Shown here in pieces: positions 61,458 to 64,000 of a stretch of 64,000 nt of DNA (position 1 is the first letter of the stretch; the number at the start of each line of letters is the position of its first letter). A model generated the notes under the pieces. The model was given only the letters and a program-made list of their open reading frames with translations, was not told the DNA's origin and did no database searches. Both the position numbers and the translations under genes were made by a program. Origin of the DNA: an uncultured Eubacteriales bacterium (GTDB lineage Bacteria > Bacillota > Clostridia > Oscillospirales > Acutalibacteraceae); assembly GCA_934486895.1 (NCBI GenBank), contig CAKSQZ010000001.1, positions 124,001-188,000 of the forward strand, read 5' to 3'.

Positions 61458-62729
61458 CTACTCTATCTTTATCTGGATCTGAATTTTTCCGACACCCCAG
61501 ATATTATTATATTTCGATGAACCGAGCGTTGCCGCGACAACATGCTCGCCGCTTGCACTTGTGAGCGAGGACAGATCATACTGCAAATAAACATCCGCCG
61601 CAGACAATGCCGAAACAGCCGCCTGAGCTCCCGCAACAGTTACATCTTTCGATTTGATAGTTGCGCTGACCTTTTTGCCCTCAGGAACATTCAGTGCCCG
61701 AAAATCCGTTATCGATACTGACTTTGTAGCAATACCTGAAGTGTCCACCTTGACGGTGACTTCCTTAACATCGTCCACCGCGGTGATACCGTTCGGCAGC
61801 GAAACACCGTACTTGAAGCTGTTGGACGACGGGCTGAGCGAGCTGAAATCTATCGGATCGAGTGTTATGGAATCGATACCGTCGATCAGCTCGGCATCTC
61901 CCACGACATTTATGGTTGACGGCGATACCGAATAAGAGATCGGGTTGCTCGAATAGTATGACGGTTGATTTTTGAAGGACGCCGTTACCGCGAGCTGCTT
62001 CGATTTGTTGATCGGCTGTGTCACCGTGACTTCGGAAATGCCCATTGTGAGCTTGGATTTATCGATCTCTTTTCCGCTTTCATCGAGCACCTTGAGCTGC
62101 ACCGTATACGATGCGGATTTAGAAAGAGTTTTATCGACATCGACCTCGGCAACTACCGAACCTATTGAATTAAGCACTGTTTTTGAAGCCTTGATATAAA
62201 CCGTGTCCTCATTTAAAACAGGCAGTCCGGCGACAAGCCCGTCTGCCGCACTGACACCGTTTACCTTCGGCGTTATTGTGAACGGCAGTTCCTGAACCGT
62301 GTCAAATGTGACTTTGACGGTTTCGGGGACAACTCTGACGATTCGGATATCCGAGCTGACCGAGCTTACAAAAGACGCTGTTACTCTCAGCTCCTGTTCG
62401 CCGGCGGAAGTGATATTTGTGAACGGAACGCTCAGACGGATATCGCTTTCGGTGAGGTCGCTGATAACATACCATTTGCCCTCGACCTCGACATCTATCT
62501 TCTGGCCCTGCCCCTCAACGACCTCAAGACCGAGCTGACCGACAGCGGTGTTCTCTGTTGAGATATTGAGAGGCACGCTTATGGTCATCGTGCGGTCCGG
62601 ACTGACAAGCACCCAGATAATGATCGCCATGAGCAGCGACAAAACAAAGATGAACTTATTGCTTTTAACCAGGCGGTCCCACGAAAACGGGGCTCGCTCC
62701 GCCTTTTCTTTTTTCTTTTCTTCGCTCAT
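61458..62729 (-). CDS. YbbR-domain protein (CdaR-like)
   Basis: The 423-residue protein has an N-terminal membrane anchor (FIFVLSLLMAIIIWVLV) followed by four YbbR-type beta domains, in which the sequence VPLNISTEN is typical. CdaR regulates the diadenylate cyclase CdaA from outside the membrane. It overlaps cdaA by 4 nt, the conserved pairing. glmM, which usually follows ybbR, is missing here; a terminator and tatD follow instead. Confidence 0.9.
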   Translation of the reverse strand: MSEEKKKEKAERAPFSWDRLVKSNKFIFVLSLLMAIIIWVLVSPDRTMTISVPLNISTENTAVGQLGLEVVEGQGQKIDVEVEGKWYVISDLTESDIRLSVPFTNITSAGEQELRVTASFVSSVSSDIRIVRVVPETVKVTFDTVQELPFTITPKVNGVSAADGLVAGLPVLNEDTVYIKASKTVLNSIGSVVAEVDVDKTLSKSASYTVQLKVLDESGKEIDKSKLTMGISEVTVTQPINKSKQLAVTASFKNQPSYYSSNPISYSVSPSTINVVGDAELIDGIDSITLDPIDFSSLSPSSNSFKYGVSLPNGITAVDDVKEVTVKVDTSGIATKSVSITDFRALNVPEGKKVSATIKSKDVTVAGAQAAVSALSAADVYLQYDLSSLTSASGEHVVAATLGSSKYNNIWGVGKIQIQIKIE

Positions 62730-63625
62730 TTATCCCCGTCCTCCTTTCGCTTGGAGAATACCTTTGAGAAAGGACTGTGCAATGTATCTGTTTCTGCTTC
62801 AGGATCTGAGCCGAGGCGTTTTTTGAGCAGAGTTTTAAGCGATGAAGCGTTATAGTTGCGCTTGATCTTACCACCCATGACTACCGAGATAACGCCCGTT
62901 TCCTCCGAAACGATAACAACTATCGCGTCGGATATTTCGGAAACACCGATACCTGCTCTGTGTCGGGTGCCGAGACCCGAATCAATATCCTGATTACGCG
63001 TGAGCGGCAGAATACAGCCGACAGCATATATCTTGTTTTTGCGGATTATCATAGCACCGTCATGCAACGGAGATTTCGGGAAGAACACATTGCAGATAAG
63101 CTCTTTCGACGGTTCTGCCTCGATGATCGTTCCTGTCGCGGCGATCTCACCGAGCATTGTCTCGCGTTCAATGACTATCAGCGCGCCGATCTTATCGTTC
63201 TGCATCGACTGGCAGGCGGTGCAGACCGCATCTATCGACTTTTCAAAGTCGTTCTCCGGCAATGTTCGGCTCATCAGCTTACCGAAACGCTTTAGGCTGC
63301 CTCTGCCGAGATATTCAAGAATACTGCGAAGCTCAGGCTGGAACAACACCACAAGCACGATTATCGCATTGACATACACAGTATCGAGCAGCCAAATGAG
63401 CGCCTTCAGATTTAGCAGCTTTGCGACACCGAACGCGATGATAAACACGGCGATGCCTTTCATAAGCTGTTCTGCTCTTGTTTCTCTTAAAAACTGGATA
63501 GCTTTGTATATAATGAGGGCGACGATAAGAATATCGATAATATTAAGGATCGGGTTGCCCGATGTGACAAGCACCGTAATATTATTCCACAGATCGCTGA
63601 AAAAAGTCCAAACCGCCTGCATCAT
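62726..63625 (-). CDS. cdaA: Diadenylate cyclase CdaA
   Basis: CdaA makes c-di-AMP from two ATP and controls potassium and osmotic balance. The 299-residue protein has three N-terminal membrane spans and a DAC domain with the catalytic DGA motif at residues 189-191 (LHDGAMIIRKNKI) and RHR at 221-223 (GTRHRAGIG). ATG 63625 lies behind AAGGAGG and a promoter. The C-terminal tail is charged (KKRLGSDPEAETD). It heads the cdaA-ybbR operon. Confidence 0.97.
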   Translation of the reverse strand: MMQAVWTFFSDLWNNITVLVTSGNPILNIIDILIVALIIYKAIQFLRETRAEQLMKGIAVFIIAFGVAKLLNLKALIWLLDTVYVNAIIVLVVLFQPELRSILEYLGRGSLKRFGKLMSRTLPENDFEKSIDAVCTACQSMQNDKIGALIVIERETMLGEIAATGTIIEAEPSKELICNVFFPKSPLHDGAMIIRKNKIYAVGCILPLTRNQDIDSGLGTRHRAGIGVSEISDAIVVIVSEETGVISVVMGGKIKRNYNASSLKTLLKKRLGSDPEAETDTLHSPFSKVFSKRKEDGDK

Positions 63626-63662
63626 TCGCCCTCCTTTTCTCCGACTTTTATGTCATACTAAT

Positions 63663-63691
63663 ATTATATCAACAATGCCTCTCGGTTGCAA
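63663..63691 (-). promoter_or_regulatory. Promoter of the cdaA-ybbR operon
   Basis: TTGCAA (63691-63686), a 17-bp spacer and TATAAT (63668-63663) on the minus strand lie about 40 bp upstream of the cdaA ATG. Confidence 0.75.
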
Positions 63692-63719
63692 TATTTATTT
63701 TGTAAATTATTTATTACAG

Positions 63720-64000
63720 TTATTCAAAAAGCCCCTTAACAACCGTCCATATCACCGGCACCAAAAGCGAGGGGAGCATATTGCCTGTCTTTATCCTGCA
63801 GTCGAGCGTCAAATTAAGTCCGACTGAAACAATAAGCGCCGAGCCGACATAAGAAAGCGAGCTTATCATGCTGTCGGTCATAACCCCCGAAAGCGCGCCT
63901 GCGAGCAGAGTGAGAGCGCCCTGATACAAAAACAGCGGTATCGCCGCAAACAGCACGCCGACTCCCATTGTCGATGCAAAGACAACGGCTATAACGCCGT
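63720..64000 (-). CDS. DUF554 family membrane protein, 5' end cut off by the window
   Basis: The frame is open from the stop at 63720 to the window edge, so only the C-terminal 93 or so residues are visible; an internal ATG at 63968 is not the real start. The visible residues (GVIAVVFASTMGVGVLFAAI, LFLYQGALTLLAGALSG, ALIVSVGLNLTLDCRIKTGN) match the DUF554 (YdfK-like) family of putative transporters. The substrate is unknown. It lies upstream of cdaA on the same strand. Confidence 0.85.
   Translation of the reverse strand, partial: GVIAVVFASTMGVGVLFAAIPLFLYQGALTLLAGALSGVMTDSMISSLSYVGSALIVSVGLNLTLDCRIKTGNMLPSLLVPVIWTVVKGLFE

Noticed and set aside
1..64000. Prophage, insertion sequence or integrative element
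   Set aside because: No transposase, integrase, phage structural gene or terminal inverted repeat is recognisable. The tRNA-Leu array is the only mobile-like signal and it carries no gene.

Overview
The window looks like chromosomal DNA of an anaerobic, spore-forming member of the Clostridia, most likely a gut Oscillospiraceae/Ruminococcus relative. Supporting signs are a germination protease (GPR), a secreted Thr-linker protein with a type I dockerin, Clostridia-type class C sortases, a cysteine T-box, CdaA/YbbR c-di-AMP genes, the dxs-tlyA-nadK-argR-recN cluster, strong AGGAGG ribosome sites and TTGACA/TATAAT promoters. The organism is inferred from gene content, not from a database match. 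Coding density is high and about three quarters of the genes lie on the minus strand in long runs. I see no phage, insertion sequence or CRISPR array.

Layout. 1-2.7 kb: an aconitase and a truncated isocitrate/isopropylmalate-type dehydrogenase (oxidative branch to 2-oxoglutarate). 3.0-6.4 kb (+): a GxGYxYP-like lipoprotein, ApbE flavinyltransferase, a NusG-II (EetA-like) protein and a Gx (EetB-like) membrane protein, which looks like a small flavin/electron-transfer operon. 6.5-10 kb (-): dockerin protein, GPR, small Cys-rich protein. 10.2-12 kb (+): amino-acid/cation symporter and shikimate kinase. 12.1-21.4 kb (-): pectin-lyase-fold protein, YdcF-like protein, malic enzyme, recN, argR, nadK, tlyA, dxs. 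21.6-22.1 kb: tRNA-Leu(UAG), preceded by two tandem 198-bp units that each carry a copy of the 5' end of that tRNA. 22.2-28.7 kb (-): HPr, trmD, rimM, a TtcA-like thiolase, a metY paralogue, a CofE-like ligase, an HPr-like small protein, murC.

28.8-31.7 kb (+): CCA-adding enzyme, mtaB and a MazF toxin without a visible antitoxin. 31.8-34.4 kb: a DRE-TIM aldolase (-), then a second metY (+) behind a consensus promoter and a 23-codon Cys-containing leader ORF. 34.5-42.8 kb (-): a PyrK-GNAT fusion, tsaD, rimI, a small phosphatase, ProX, two class C sortases, cysS-cysE under a Cys-specific T-box, pgsA. 42.8-52.5 kb (-): rimO, recX, recA, prmC, a DUF1385 protein, a two-component system, a lipoprotein and an MreB paralogue. 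52.6-64 kb (-): an ABC-2 exporter, dapF, a five-gene split glutamate synthase with an attenuator-like leader RNA, tatD, ybbR, cdaA and the end of a DUF554 gene.

How it fits together. Sulfur assimilation recurs (two metY copies, cysE, cysS, TtcA-like), and at least two of these loci have cysteine-linked leader signals. Nitrogen and carbon entry pair aconitase/ICDH-type enzymes and malic enzyme with a split glutamate synthase. The most unusual non-coding regions are the tRNA-Leu 5'-fragment array, the glutamate synthase leader RNA and the metY leader peptide.
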